NCBI RefSeq assembly: GCF_050113715.1
Contig: NZ_JBNJQR010000004.1
Coordinates: 186,001 to 250,000, forward strand
From: Brevibacillus_H ginsengisoli
Lineage (GTDB): Bacteria > Bacillota > Bacilli > Brevibacillales > Brevibacillaceae
DNA: 64,000 nt
Reading direction: 5' to 3'
The translations under genes were made by a program, and so were the position numbers. Position 1 is the first letter of the stretch; every line of letters starts with the position of its first letter. The notes below the pieces were generated by a model. It saw nothing but the letters and a program-made list of their open reading frames with translations, did no database searches and was not told where the DNA came from. Positions 42,826-52,623 of the stretch are shown here, one piece after another.

Positions 42826-45800
42826 CTATGAGTACAAGTCAGCATCAGGACCATATAAATCCGGTCGCTTCGCTGCTTTCTTCGCTAGTTTCTTTTCTTT
42901 ACGCTGTGCCAGTACGGTGTAGAAGGATGGTACAACGATCAAGGTCAGCATGGTAGAGAACAACAGACCAAAGATAATCGTTACCGCTAATGGCCTGAAT
43001 AATACGTCTCCAGAGAGTGCGAGGGGCGTTAAACCAGCGATAGCCGTCATCGTGGTCAACAGGATGGGACGAAGGCGAGCTTCACCCGCTTGAATAACCG
43101 CTTGCTTCAACCCGACTCCCTCATGTCGCGCGTCTTCGATAAATTCAATTAACACGATACCGTTCCGAACGACGATACCAGAGAGCGAGATCACTCCCAT
43201 CATCGTCATAAAACCAAGCGGAGTCTGGGTGATGAACAGACCGATCAAGCTGCCCGCAAAGGCGAGATAGACCGTGCTCATCACAAGCACAGGGATGGTA
43301 AGCGAGTAGAATTGCATCGCGATCAGGATAATGATCAGGAAGACGACGATAATAGACAGTTTCCCCAAATCAATGAAAATATCAGTCTGTTTGGAGGTTT
43401 CCCCAGCCACTTCCCAGCGATACCCTTCTGGGAACTTCATGCTTTGTATAAGCGGCCGAACTTCTTTCATGACCTCCGTAGCTGTCCTCCCTTTTACATC
43501 AGAGGATACTGTGACGATGCGCGATAAATCTCGGTGGGGGATTTTTTGAATGCTAAAGGTTGGTTTGAGATGGGCGATCTCTGAGAGCGGTATCTGTTCT
43601 CCTCGCGCATTGGCCACCGTCAAGCGTTGGAACACCACTTCTGGGTCTTCGTTCTTGGACTGAGAGTACAATTTGATATTGATTAAATCATTTCCGTTAT
43701 CAAATTCACTCACCGTAAGCCCTTCTCCCAAAAGTCGAATCGTTCGGGTCAGATCCGTGTAGTTGACTAGCTTTTGATCCATCAAATCCTTATTAACCTC
43801 AAACTCAACGGCATAGCGCTCGATCCCAAAATCATCCTGCACATCAAACGTCCCCGGAACCTTGGAAACCTTGCTCTGGACTTGCTGAGAAAGACTCCGA
43901 AGCGTGTTGATGTCCTCTCCATAAATACGGATAACAACTGGCATCCCAACTGGAGGACCGGTTTCCAATTCTTTTGGAATGATGCTCGCTTCCGGGAACC
44001 GTTTTTTAAATTCTGTACCCCATTGATCAACTGCCTGTGCTGTTTTCAGATGAACCTTATCGACTTTTACGACCAATTGAGCAACCGTGACTCCACTTCC
44101 TGCACTCACATCTCCGCCAAACATTTTCGGAGCACTGCCGCCTACATAGCTGGCAACCATCGTTACGCCTGGCTGCTTCAAGATATAGTTGGTTACTTCT
44201 TGTGTCAGGGAGTCTGTCTTTGCGATGCTGCTGCCCACTGGCACGCGAATGTTAACTAACATCTCGGCACGGTCATCAATCGGGAATAATTCAACCGGAG
44301 TCATTGGAATTAACCCGTAAGCAGCCGTTCCGATCAATACACCAACCATTCCTGTAAATAACGGCCGTTTCAGCATACGAGGCATCAGGTTATTCGAATA
44401 CCATTTGATTAATTGAGCGATTTGATTACCTAAGAGTCCTGCTGGCTTACGGTAGCCTTCAGCCCCTTTGGAGAATCGTTGTTCATGCCACTGGCGGAAA
44501 ATCGGTATAATCGTAAGCGACATAATCATCGAAGCCAACATAGTCAATGAAATAATCGTCGGGATCGGCCGGATGAATTGCCCTACATCGCCCTGTAAGA
44601 AAAGCAACGGAGCAAACGAGGCGATCGTAGCCAGGGTAGCTGTCAGAATAGAGATCGACACTTCCTTAGCCCCATTTACGGCAGCTCGAAATGGCTTCTC
44701 ACCTAGTACGGATAGACGCCGCTCGATGTTGTCATTCACAACTACTGCGTCATCCACCAGGATACCCAGTACGATGATGAGTCCGACAATAGTCATTTGG
44801 TTCAGAGTAATATGGAGCGATGGCAGGAAGACTAATCCGATGGCCAGAGAAATCGGGATCGCCAAGGCAACCACAAGTGCTGTCGTTATATTGAGACCAA
44901 GCGTACATACAAGCAGGACGGCAATAATGGCAATCACCATTTCCCGGGTAAGCTGGCCAAACAATATATCGACGCGTTCATTCTGCGAGAAAATCGAATC
45001 TTTTTTCGCCCATGCCGGCAGACTCTTTTCCAAGGTCACCATCATATCGTCCACTTGTTTCTGTAGAGCTGGCACATCGCTGCCCATTTCGGCATTAATG
45101 CTCATCGTTACAGCCGGTTTGCCATTGTGATAGGCCAGATAATCAACCTTTTCAGTCGCTAAGCTGACTTTGCCGATGTCTCGCAAATAAATCGGGAATC
45201 CGTCTTTCGAACGGCTGACAATGACCTTCTCCAATTCCAGCGGGTCTTTGCTTTCTTGAATTTTCAACTGATAGGTACGATTTTTTACGTCATAATTGCC
45301 GAGTGGAATCTTCTCATTTTCTGTCTTCACGGCATTTAATACCTGACCCCAGGTAATTCCGTATTGTTGAAGTTTTTGCGTATCAACATCAATTCGAATT
45401 TCCTGCTTAGGAAGTCCATCAATCGTGACATCTGCTACACCATGAATGGTGCGAAGCTGATCCTTCCAGGTTTTTAACATGTCGCGAAGACTATACAGCT
45501 GCTCGCGGCTATCCGCCGTAATATTGATGGTCTGAACAAACGTACGGTTCAGGTCATCGTTGATGATGGGCTGTTTAGCGTCAGCGGGAAGGTCTTTTTC
45601 CGCATCTTTTACCTTTTTGCGCAGTTCATCCCACTTCTGCTTAGCGTCTACCTCTGGTTTGGCTTCGACAAGAATGAAGGAAACACCGAAGCTTGAGGTG
45701 GAGGAAACATAGTTGAGACCTTGCAATTCGTTGATTTTTTCCTCGATTTTCTTCGTGACTGTCTGCTCTACCTTTTCAGGGGAGGCACCGGGAAGAACTG

Positions 45801-45939
45801 TTGTAACAGTTGCCATGCTGACGACGATCTCCGGAATCTCTTGCTTGGGCAATTGAAAGAAGCTGAGGAAGCCAACCAGCATAATCATCACAAAGAATAG
45901 CAGGGTGATCTTCCGTTTGCGGACGATGTATTCAATCAC
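42826..45939 (-). CDS. RND-family efflux transporter (AcrB/SwrC type)
   Basis: A 1037-residue resistance-nodulation-division pump. It has the first helix (KITLLFFVMIMLVGFLSFFQLPKQEIPEI), a large extracytoplasmic loop, a helix bundle with the proton-relay acid pair in GILVDDAVVVNDNIERR near residue 400, a second loop, and the second bundle with the family Gly/Pro pattern. In Gram-positive bacteria such pumps (SwrC of B. subtilis) export lipopeptides and other amphiphiles; the substrate here is unknown. It starts 2 bp after the adaptor gene stop. Copy 4 of the structured element follows its terminator. Confidence 0.93.
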   Translation of the reverse strand: MIEYIVRKRKITLLFFVMIMLVGFLSFFQLPKQEIPEIVVSMATVTTVLPGASPEKVEQTVTKKIEEKINELQGLNYVSSTSSFGVSFILVEAKPEVDAKQKWDELRKKVKDAEKDLPADAKQPIINDDLNRTFVQTINITADSREQLYSLRDMLKTWKDQLRTIHGVADVTIDGLPKQEIRIDVDTQKLQQYGITWGQVLNAVKTENEKIPLGNYDVKNRTYQLKIQESKDPLELEKVIVSRSKDGFPIYLRDIGKVSLATEKVDYLAYHNGKPAVTMSINAEMGSDVPALQKQVDDMMVTLEKSLPAWAKKDSIFSQNERVDILFGQLTREMVIAIIAVLLVCTLGLNITTALVVALAIPISLAIGLVFLPSLHITLNQMTIVGLIIVLGILVDDAVVVNDNIERRLSVLGEKPFRAAVNGAKEVSISILTATLATIASFAPLLFLQGDVGQFIRPIPTIISLTMLASMIMSLTIIPIFRQWHEQRFSKGAEGYRKPAGLLGNQIAQLIKWYSNNLMPRMLKRPLFTGMVGVLIGTAAYGLIPMTPVELFPIDDRAEMLVNIRVPVGSSIAKTDSLTQEVTNYILKQPGVTMVASYVGGSAPKMFGGDVSAGSGVTVAQLVVKVDKVHLKTAQAVDQWGTEFKKRFPEASIIPKELETGPPVGMPVVIRIYGEDINTLRSLSQQVQSKVSKVPGTFDVQDDFGIERYAVEFEVNKDLMDQKLVNYTDLTRTIRLLGEGLTVSEFDNGNDLINIKLYSQSKNEDPEVVFQRLTVANARGEQIPLSEIAHLKPTFSIQKIPHRDLSRIVTVSSDVKGRTATEVMKEVRPLIQSMKFPEGYRWEVAGETSKQTDIFIDLGKLSIIVVFLIIILIAMQFYSLTIPVLVMSTVYLAFAGSLIGLFITQTPLGFMTMMGVISLSGIVVRNGIVLIEFIEDARHEGVGLKQAVIQAGEARLRPILLTTMTAIAGLTPLALSGDVLFRPLAVTIIFGLLFSTMLTLIVVPSFYTVLAQRKEKKLAKKAAKRPDLYGPDADLYS

Positions 45940-45941
45940 GG

Positions 45942-47174
45942 TTACTTCCCTCCTGTTGCCTCGATTGGATCACCGTCAAACAAACGGTCTACTCCCTTAA
46001 CGACAACCTGCTGGCCCACTTGCAATCCTGAAGTAATTTCGAGCTGGTTTCCGATCAGTTCCCCAATCGTTACTGGGGTTTTAATCACTTTATTTTGGGA
46101 TGCGACAAATACGTAGGGTTTGGCTTCTCCCCGGCTGATGACCGCTTCAATTGGCAGGAAGATTCCCTCTTTGGATTCAAGCTTGCGCGTGGCTTTTACC
46201 ACTTGCCCGGCGAACCAGTCATGCTTCGGATTGGCGATGGTGACTTCTACTCCGATTGTGCCTGTGCTTTGATTGGTGGAAGGAAACAGCTTCGTTACTT
46301 TCCCTTCACGGCTTGAGTCATACAAGGAGAGGGAGACTGAATCCCCTTCTTTCCATGAAGTAATTTCTCGATCTGGAACCGGGAGCACAATCTTCAAAGA
46401 GTCAATGTTCCCGATTCGATACACGGGAGCTCCTACGGACGTCAACTGACCGATTGAGGACTGTTTCGCAATCACGGTTCCCTCGATTGGAGACTTCAAT
46501 TGAGTCTTGGATAAGGTCAAAGCCGCCATTTCCTTGCCGATTACGGCTTGATCATAGCTCGAGCGCTGTGCTTGCCGATCCTCAGAGCGGGCACCTTCCA
46601 CGGTGAGCGCATACGATTGCTTGGTAGACAGCAGGTCTTTTTCGGCAATCGTCAAACGATTCTTCGCATTCTCATAATCATTTAAGGAAATCGCCTTTTC
46701 CTGATACAGCTTCTCCATACGCTTGAAATCGTCCAAGGCTTTTTGATAAGAGACGGTAGCTTTATCGAGTATGGATTTCGATTGAATGATTTCTTCCTGT
46801 CTTGCTCCATTGATCGTCTTGTCTAAAGCGGCTCCGGTTTGTGTTACGGTAGAGTTAGCCCTGGCGAGTTGAAGTGAGTAATCACTTGTGTCAATACGCG
46901 CAAGAATTTCGCCTACCTTGACATGATCCCCCTCGTTTACGCTTAGTTGAGTAATTCGACCTGCCACTTCAAACGACACGGTTGCTTCTTCTCTCGGAGC
47001 CAATGTTCCTGATAATTCTGACACGCGGGAAGCTTTTCCTGAAGTTACAGTTTGTACTCCCACCTGCTTCGCTTCCATCTGGGGTTGCGCAGTTGTTGCA
47101 GGTTGATTACTGTTACAAGCTGTTGTGGCTAAAACAGTTGTAGCCATCAAGACGATCAGCCACTTCTTATTCAT
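45942..47174 (-). CDS. RND efflux adaptor lipoprotein (membrane fusion protein)
   Basis: A 410-residue periplasmic-adaptor family protein. The N-terminus MNKKWLIVLMATTVLATTACNSN is a lipoprotein signal with lipobox ATTAC, so it is lipid-anchored to the outside of the membrane. The biotinyl-lipoyl-like part (GRITQLSVNEGDHVKVGEILARID), coiled-coil hairpin (about residues 85-190), second lipoyl half (LKSPIEGTVIAKQSSIGQLTSVG) and beta-barrel follow in the usual order. The ATG at 47174 with GAGAGAGG is chosen over an upstream start. It lies between tetR and the pump gene and all three form an operon. Confidence 0.92.
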   Translation of the reverse strand: MNKKWLIVLMATTVLATTACNSNQPATTAQPQMEAKQVGVQTVTSGKASRVSELSGTLAPREEATVSFEVAGRITQLSVNEGDHVKVGEILARIDTSDYSLQLARANSTVTQTGAALDKTINGARQEEIIQSKSILDKATVSYQKALDDFKRMEKLYQEKAISLNDYENAKNRLTIAEKDLLSTKQSYALTVEGARSEDRQAQRSSYDQAVIGKEMAALTLSKTQLKSPIEGTVIAKQSSIGQLTSVGAPVYRIGNIDSLKIVLPVPDREITSWKEGDSVSLSLYDSSREGKVTKLFPSTNQSTGTIGVEVTIANPKHDWFAGQVVKATRKLESKEGIFLPIEAVISRGEAKPYVFVASQNKVIKTPVTIGELIGNQLEITSGLQVGQQVVVKGVDRLFDGDPIEATGGK

Positions 47175-47237
47175 CCGTACCTCTCTCCAATCGCTATGGG
47201 GATTCATCAAACACTACGGCCAACATCCAACATAATT

Positions 47238-47861
47238 TCAAGAAACTTGCAACGCTCGGATCAATATATCGACAGAGCGATCCAAGAGACGCTTCTCGTC
47301 AATCGCAAAATTCTCAATACCCGCTTGAATTCGGACGAAAAAAGCCGAATAGAATGAGGAAATAAGCATATGCGCGGCAACTGCCAAGTCACAGTCCACA
47401 ATTTTTCCGGCTTGATGTAAGAGAGCAAGTTTGTCAATCAGAACGAATATTGCAGCGCTTGGCAGCTTGTAAAAAATACAGTGCGTTTCATCCATTAGAT
47501 TCTTGGCCTCGATGAAGGTGATCATTAGGATTTCCTTTCGTTCCTGAAGCGCTTGATTAAACACTTCCGTATAGCTGATTAAGAAATCTCTTACGGTTGG
47601 ATAATCGAGTGGATTCAACACTTCCAACTGCGGCTGGATCGTAGAAACCTCCTCCAGCAAAGCGGTAATCAAGCCTTCCTTGTTGCCAAAATGGCGAAAG
47701 ATTGTGACTTCATTCACCCCAGCTTCTTCCGCAATCAGTCGCGTTGTCGCTCCCTTAAAACCCTTCTGAGCCATCAGATGACGAGCGGCTGCAAGGATTT
47801 TCTTCCTGGTTTCCTGTTCCTCTGCCTTCCCCTCCGTATGATGCTGCTTGTTTTGATCCAT
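47238..47861 (-). CDS. TetR-family repressor of the RND operon
   Basis: A 207-residue TetR protein; helix-turn-helix KKILAAARHLMAQKGFKGATTRLIAEEAGVNEVTIFRHFGNKEGL (about residues 20-64). The rest is a helical ligand domain with no specific motif. It begins the tetR-adaptor-pump operon, and its promoter is overlapped by inverted repeats around CATGCAAGTA, consistent with autoregulation. The ATG at 47861 follows GGCGGGGG. The inducer is probably a pump substrate, unknown. Confidence 0.88.
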   Translation of the reverse strand: MDQNKQHHTEGKAEEQETRKKILAAARHLMAQKGFKGATTRLIAEEAGVNEVTIFRHFGNKEGLITALLEEVSTIQPQLEVLNPLDYPTVRDFLISYTEVFNQALQERKEILMITFIEAKNLMDETHCIFYKLPSAAIFVLIDKLALLHQAGKIVDCDLAVAAHMLISSFYSAFFVRIQAGIENFAIDEKRLLDRSVDILIRALQVS

Positions 47862-47873
47862 GATAACCCCCGC

Positions 47874-47952
47874 CATGCAAGTACTTACTTACAATTTTTT
47901 CAACACTGCCAATTATAACCACAAAAGTTTATGCATGTAAATACTTGCATGC
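47874..47952 (-). promoter_or_regulatory. Promoter and repeat operators of the RND operon
   Basis: TTTACA (47936-47941), 18 bp, TATAAT (47912-47917) on the minus strand. The 20-bp imperfect palindrome GCATGTAAATACTTGCATGC (47933-47952) covers the -35, and the 10-bp word CATGCAAGTA recurs inverted at 47874-47883 near the start codon. These are likely sites for the adjacent TetR protein. Confidence 0.6.
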
Positions 47953-47967
47953 AGTTATCAGGCTATC

Positions 47968-48014
47968 CGAAAAAAAGGAGACTTCCTCTAGATCGCTCTA
48001 GAGGAAATCTCCTT
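47968..48014 (-). terminator. Terminator overlapping the stop of the pseudouridine synthase gene
   Basis: AAAGGAGATTTCCTCTAGAG ... CTCTAGAGGAAGTCTCC followed by TTTTTTT on the minus strand. The ascending arm contains the last codons and the TAG stop of the gene, so terminator and coding end are merged. Confidence 0.85.
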
Positions 48015-48954
48015 TGGCTGTGGCAGATAGTTGCTGTTGAAAATGGTTCTGAAAATAGCTTTGAAAATCGTTCGGCAGTGTCGCCTCGACACTGATCGAC
48101 TCCTGCGTCACGGGATGGGTAAATGCTAGCTTGCTCGCATGCAAAGCTGCTCGGTAGAATCCTGATTTCTTCCCGCCGTACAGCGTATCACCCAGCAACG
48201 GATGGCCTAACCAGGCAAAATGCACGCGAATCTGATGGGTTCTTCCCGTTTCCAGCTCTACTTGGACAAGGGAGCCGCTTTCATGACTTTCCATCACCTC
48301 ATAGTGTGTGATAGCCGCATCTCCATTGGGATGAACTCGTCGTCTGGTCGAGTGATTCGGATCGCGCGCAATCGGTTGATTGATGGTCTCTTTTGCACCC
48401 TTCGCTTCTGATACTTCACCCGTTACGATTGCGAGGTATTCACGGTGCAGTTCATTGGCTCGCAAAAGTTTATCGGCCAGTTGATGAGCATAGCTGCTTT
48501 TGGCGATGAGGACCGTCCCTGTTGTCTCTTTATCCAAACGATGAACAGCATGCGGAGTGGCGCCCTGAGCTTCCAGGTAAGCAGCTAATTGCTGAACGAG
48601 TGTGCCTGTCTGACTTGGATTGGTCGGGTGTACAGGCATTCCAGCAGGCTTGTTCACTACGAGAAATAGTTGATCCTCAAACAAAATCGGAACCGGAGCC
48701 TCTATAGCTCCCGCATGGACAGGCGGAATTGCACCTGGTGGCTTCTGATCCGTGATTCTGACCGATATTCGATCACCCACTTTTACTTCACGCTTCAAAA
48801 AGGGAGCTTTTCGATTTAATTGAATGCCCTTGCTTCTCGTCAGACGTTGAATCATTCTGCCGGAGATATTCAGCGTTTCCTTCAAAATCTGTTCAACCGT
48901 GCGGCCTACGTCTTCATCTGTTGCCGTATATTCTAACCACGCCTTATTCTTCAT
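47998..48954 (-). CDS. RluA/RluD-family pseudouridine synthase
   Basis: A 318-residue RNA-modifying enzyme converting uridine to pseudouridine. The N-terminal S4-like RNA-binding part (SGRMIQRLTRSKGIQLNRK) is followed by the catalytic domain with VVNKPAGMPVHPT and the catalytic Asp in HAVHRLDKETTGTVL near residue 140, then ETGRTHQIRVHFAWLGHPLLGDTLYGG. Which RNA positions are modified cannot be told; Bacillales have several paralogues. Transcribed alone, with a terminator merged into its end. Confidence 0.93.
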   Translation of the reverse strand: MKNKAWLEYTATDEDVGRTVEQILKETLNISGRMIQRLTRSKGIQLNRKAPFLKREVKVGDRISVRITDQKPPGAIPPVHAGAIEAPVPILFEDQLFLVVNKPAGMPVHPTNPSQTGTLVQQLAAYLEAQGATPHAVHRLDKETTGTVLIAKSSYAHQLADKLLRANELHREYLAIVTGEVSEAKGAKETINQPIARDPNHSTRRRVHPNGDAAITHYEVMESHESGSLVQVELETGRTHQIRVHFAWLGHPLLGDTLYGGKKSGFYRAALHASKLAFTHPVTQESISVEATLPNDFQSYFQNHFQQQLSATAKGDFL

Positions 48955-49012
48955 GGAAACCTCCCGCTTACATCACTTCTTGCCCATTGTATCCGAAACC
49001 AGAACCAGAAGA

Positions 49013-49042
49013 AAAGCCCAGGTCATCACACGCACCTGGGCT
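49013..49042 (-). terminator. Intrinsic terminator of the aminopeptidase gene
   Basis: AAGCCCAGGTGCGTGTGATGACCTGGGC followed by TTTTC on the minus strand, about 28 bp after the stop. Confidence 0.8.
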
Positions 49043-49070
49043 TCCATTCCTATTGTATAATCTTCGCTTC

Positions 49071-50183
49071 TTAACCTTTAAGATTTTCCGGGTTCAAGCC
49101 TAGCAATTCAGGCAGAACGAACAAACCATCTTTACGAATTAGTTTATCGTCAAACCAAATTTCGCCGCCACCGTATTCTGGGCGCTGGATGTTGACCATG
49201 TCCCAGTGAACGGTGCTTTTGTTGCCATTGTTGGCGTCTTCATATGCCTGACCTGGAGTGAAGTGGAAGCTTCCCGCAATCTTCTCATCGAAGAGAATAT
49301 CATTCATTGGGTTTAAGATATACGGATTCACACCGATGGCGAACTCCCCGATATAACGAGCGCCTTCATCGCTATCCAGAATCTCGTTCAGTCGTTTGGT
49401 ATTATTCGCAGTCGCTTCTACGATCTGACCATCGCGGAAGGTGAGGCGGACATTCTCGAATTTGGTTCCCATGTACTGGGTTGGCGTATTATAAGAAATC
49501 GTTCCGTTGACGGAATCACGCACAGGAGCGGTGAAGATTTCCCCGTCCGGAATGTTATTCTCGCCAGAGCAGATCACATTCGGGATTCCTTTGATGGAGA
49601 AGCTCAGGTCCGTTCCCGGTCCAACCAGACGGACGCGATCCGTACGATTCATTAATTCTTTCAGCGGCAGGAATGCCTCGTGCATTTTCTTGTAGTCGGT
49701 TGAGCACACATCAAAGTAGAAGTCCTCGAACGCCTCTGTTGACATGTTGGCACTTTGCGCCATTCCAGGTGTCGGGTAGTTGAGCAGCACCCATTTCACA
49801 TTGGATGTAATGTAGTTGTTCATATCTTTCAGCACTTTTTGATAAGCTTGGCGTCGTTCAACCGGTACGTCAGACATCTCGCTGTCATTGCTTGTTCCTG
49901 CGATCACGACCATCGCGTGCATGTCTTTCCACATGGGCTCTTCCCATTTCAACACACGATGAGCGCGTTCTTCTGTTGTGCCCATCATCAGTTCACGCTG
50001 GATCGATGGATTAATGAAGCGTACAAAAGGGTGAGCACCCAACGCATACGCTTGCTTCACCAACTCACCCGCCAACACGTCACCTTCCCCGCGCACTTCA
50101 ATCATGACGTTCTCGCCAGCCTGCAAGCGGACAGAATGGTTGAGAAGATTCTGTGCCAAGGTAACAATCCGTGGATCTTTCAT
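49071..50183 (-). CDS. M29-family aminopeptidase (AmpS/AmpT type)
   Basis: A 370-residue metallo-aminopeptidase of peptidase family M29. Metal-binding segments seen are CSGENNIPDGEIFTAPV with the conserved Glu, GEFAIGVNP, LFDEKIAGSFHFTPGQAYED with His, and STVHWDMV. Such enzymes release N-terminal residues from peptides in the cytosol. The ATG at 50183 follows GGGGGT; a start five codons upstream is not supported. It stands alone between selU and the pseudouridine synthase gene with its own terminator. Confidence 0.92.
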   Translation of the reverse strand: MKDPRIVTLAQNLLNHSVRLQAGENVMIEVRGEGDVLAGELVKQAYALGAHPFVRFINPSIQRELMMGTTEERAHRVLKWEEPMWKDMHAMVVIAGTSNDSEMSDVPVERRQAYQKVLKDMNNYITSNVKWVLLNYPTPGMAQSANMSTEAFEDFYFDVCSTDYKKMHEAFLPLKELMNRTDRVRLVGPGTDLSFSIKGIPNVICSGENNIPDGEIFTAPVRDSVNGTISYNTPTQYMGTKFENVRLTFRDGQIVEATANNTKRLNEILDSDEGARYIGEFAIGVNPYILNPMNDILFDEKIAGSFHFTPGQAYEDANNGNKSTVHWDMVNIQRPEYGGGEIWFDDKLIRKDGLFVLPELLGLNPENLKG

Positions 50184-50298
50184 CAAACATACCCCCATAT
50201 CATTATTTGTCCATATATTTCTGACAATTATTGTAGCACACAGGGGTACCGCGAAACAGACTTGTTAAAAATTTTTCTATCGACAGAAAAAGCCAATC

Positions 50299-51357
50299 CT
50301 ACTCAGAAAACCGCTCCTGCAAAAACTGGCGGACTTGTTGCTCTGCCATGTGAAGGTCCGCTCCATCTATTGTTAGGAATTCCCCTTGGTAGTCTCCAGA
50401 ATGACCAGAATATCGCGGATCATAATAGTCAACGAGCAAAGAAGCAATAGCGGTAGAATAATCACCTTCAAGCAAAGCTCGTTTAATCAAATTGGCCTGG
50501 TCGGTAGGAATTTTTCGATAGATCTTTTGGAACGAATCCAATACATTCGATTGGAAATCTGGCCGCCATTTGAAGGGGGCAACATAATCTTCATACAAGC
50601 GACATACTCTTACATCCAGAGGCGCTTGCACGAGCAGATGGATGGTCGCCGATGTTTTGGCGTTTAGTAAAAATTCCGGCAACGTCGCATTGCCAATCCG
50701 TTTACTCTCCGCTTCCATGATGATGTAGGGCGCATTCTCCAATCGGCGAAGACCCTCAAACAATCTTGCGTCGAACATCTTTTGATTGGCTGGTTTTCCT
50801 TTGCCCAAATGACCAAATACAGACCCGCGATGACCAGCCATCCGTTCCAAATCCAGCACGGGCTGTCCGCTTGCCTCCAGCGTTTGAAGCAGTGTGGTTT
50901 TGCCTACTCCCGTCATTCCATGCACGAGCACTAAGGGAGCCTTTAGCTCATATGGTTCAAAGGTCTGCGTAACATACTTGCGATAGGCGCGGTAGCCTCC
51001 CGTTAGACGCTGAACTTCCAGCCCGGCAAAAGTGGAAAACGTCGCCATCGCCCGGCTGCGCATGCCGCCCCGCCAGCAAAAAATGGTCGGGATCTCTCCC
51101 GTCTCCTCCGCTCGGCCTTTAATCGTCTGCATCAAAAGCTCTATTTTCGGCGAAACAAGCTGCATGCCAAGCCATTGTGCCGCTGCTTGGCCTTGTTGTT
51201 TATAGGTAATTCCTATTTGGGCCCGTTCCTCATCGCTAAATAAGGGCACATTACAGGCACCGGGAATTGTATCTCGGGCGAACTCTCTTGGCGAACGGAC
51301 ATCGATTAGATTACTGTATCCTTGGTGAAGGATTTCCTGAATATTAACATCTCTCAA
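50299..51357 (-). CDS. selU: tRNA 2-selenouridine synthase
   Basis: SelU (MnmH) replaces the sulfur of 2-thiouridine at the tRNA wobble position with selenium, using selenophosphate. The 352-residue protein has an N-terminal rhodanese domain with the catalytic Cys in IFCWRGGMRSRAMA near residue 97 and a C-terminal P-loop domain with VHGMTGVGKTTLLQTL near residue 150. The start is TTG at 51357 with a weak GGAAGTG site. It is divergent from selD, which makes the selenium donor, so the two form a functional pair. Confidence 0.93.
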   Translation of the reverse strand: MRDVNIQEILHQGYSNLIDVRSPREFARDTIPGACNVPLFSDEERAQIGITYKQQGQAAAQWLGMQLVSPKIELLMQTIKGRAEETGEIPTIFCWRGGMRSRAMATFSTFAGLEVQRLTGGYRAYRKYVTQTFEPYELKAPLVLVHGMTGVGKTTLLQTLEASGQPVLDLERMAGHRGSVFGHLGKGKPANQKMFDARLFEGLRRLENAPYIIMEAESKRIGNATLPEFLLNAKTSATIHLLVQAPLDVRVCRLYEDYVAPFKWRPDFQSNVLDSFQKIYRKIPTDQANLIKRALLEGDYSTAIASLLVDYYDPRYSGHSGDYQGEFLTIDGADLHMAEQQVRQFLQERFSE

Positions 51358-51458
51358 TGAACAAACACTTCCATTTCTGATATGCTTACACTAGTCCGTG
51401 AAAAACAAGAAGACTCTATAATCATATCATTCTATCCAATCAGGCAGGAGGTTATAAT

Positions 51459-52508
51459 ATGACAACATCGGTTAAGTTAACATCACTTACTAGTAAAGGG
51501 GGCTGCGGCTGCAAGATTAGCCCTGACGCCCTTTCTTCTGTCCTCAAAAGTCTCCCTCGTCCCGGCAGCGATAACCCTCGACTACTAGTGGGAGTAGAAA
51601 CCTCGGATGATGCGGGTGTCTATCAAGTGACAGACGATCTAGCTTTGGTCCAAACATTGGATTTTTTCACTCCGATTGTGGATGATCCATACTGGTTTGG
51701 ACAAATTGCGGCAGCCAACGCCTTAAGTGACGTGTTTGCCATGGGTGGACGGCCGATTACAGCTTTAAATATTGTCGGTTTTCCGATTACGAAGCTTGAC
51801 CCATCCATTTTGACCGAAATTTTGCGCGGCGCTTCTGAGAAAATTGCAGAAGCTGGTGCTGCACTGGTAGGCGGCCATTCGATTGATGACCCTGAGCCGA
51901 AGTTCGGTCTTTCCGTTACGGGGCTCGTTCATCCAAAGCAAGTACTGACGAATGCAGGAGCCAAACCAGGCGATGTCCTAATTCTCACCAAGCCAATTGG
52001 TGTTGGTATCCAAACAACAGGCATTAAGCGAGATGCGCTTCAACCTGAACAAATCCAGACCGTGATGAAAATCATGGCCACCTTAAATAAGCAAGCCGCC
52101 GAACTGATGGCAGACTACCCTGTCAATGCGTGTACAGATGTGACGGGATTTGGCTTACTGGGACATTCCCTCGAAATGGCGGAAGGAAGCCAAGTGGGAA
52201 TCCGCATCCATTCCACGAATGTGCCGATTCTGCCGGGGACTCGCGAATTGGCAAAGCAGGGAATTATTCCGGGCGGCAGCAAATCCAATGCCAAATGGGT
52301 ATCGAATCGAGTCGAGTTTGCCTCAGAGCTGGATGAAATTGATCGGATTATTCTTTGTGATGCCGTAACGTCCGGGGGACTTCTGATGAGTCTGCCTGCT
52401 GACCAAGCCAATGATTTACTTGCGACTCTACACGAAAATGGAGTGGAGTGGGCAAGAATTATTGCCGATGTGGTTGAGGATCATCCTGGGCGAATAACGA
52501 TTTTGTAA
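51459..52508 (+). CDS. selD: Selenide, water dikinase
   Basis: SelD makes selenophosphate from selenide and ATP. The 349-residue AIR-synthase-like protein has the N-terminal active loop TSKGGCGCKIS with Cys (not selenocysteine) at the catalytic position and the essential Lys, and the metal-binding DDAGVY and GGHSIDDPEPKFG segments. The ATG follows GGAGG. selA, selB or selC are not in the window, so the local use of selenophosphate is for tRNA modification by SelU. Confidence 0.95.
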   Translation: MTTSVKLTSLTSKGGCGCKISPDALSSVLKSLPRPGSDNPRLLVGVETSDDAGVYQVTDDLALVQTLDFFTPIVDDPYWFGQIAAANALSDVFAMGGRPITALNIVGFPITKLDPSILTEILRGASEKIAEAGAALVGGHSIDDPEPKFGLSVTGLVHPKQVLTNAGAKPGDVLILTKPIGVGIQTTGIKRDALQPEQIQTVMKIMATLNKQAAELMADYPVNACTDVTGFGLLGHSLEMAEGSQVGIRIHSTNVPILPGTRELAKQGIIPGGSKSNAKWVSNRVEFASELDEIDRIILCDAVTSGGLLMSLPADQANDLLATLHENGVEWARIIADVVEDHPGRITIL

Positions 52509-52516
52509 AATTTTCC

Positions 52517-52546
52517 TTGCATTTTTAGAAATTACTGGCGTATGAT
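52517..52546 (+). promoter_or_regulatory. Promoter of the leader-MFS transcript
   Basis: TTGCAT (52517-52522), 18 bp, TATGAT (52541-52546). Transcription would start near 52553, giving an untranslated leader of about 465 nt before the MFS gene. Confidence 0.55.
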
Positions 52547-52623
52547 AGTTAACAAGTCATTTCCCAATTTAATGAAAAATGTTGAGATGTACTTCTCATA
52601 AAACGAAACGGAGTGTTGGATAT

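Noticed and set aside
42826..47174. RND pair as a Cus-type copper/silver pump
   Set aside because: No methionine clusters, outer membrane channel or metal regulator; the TetR neighbour and Gram-positive setting suggest a SwrC-like amphiphile pump.
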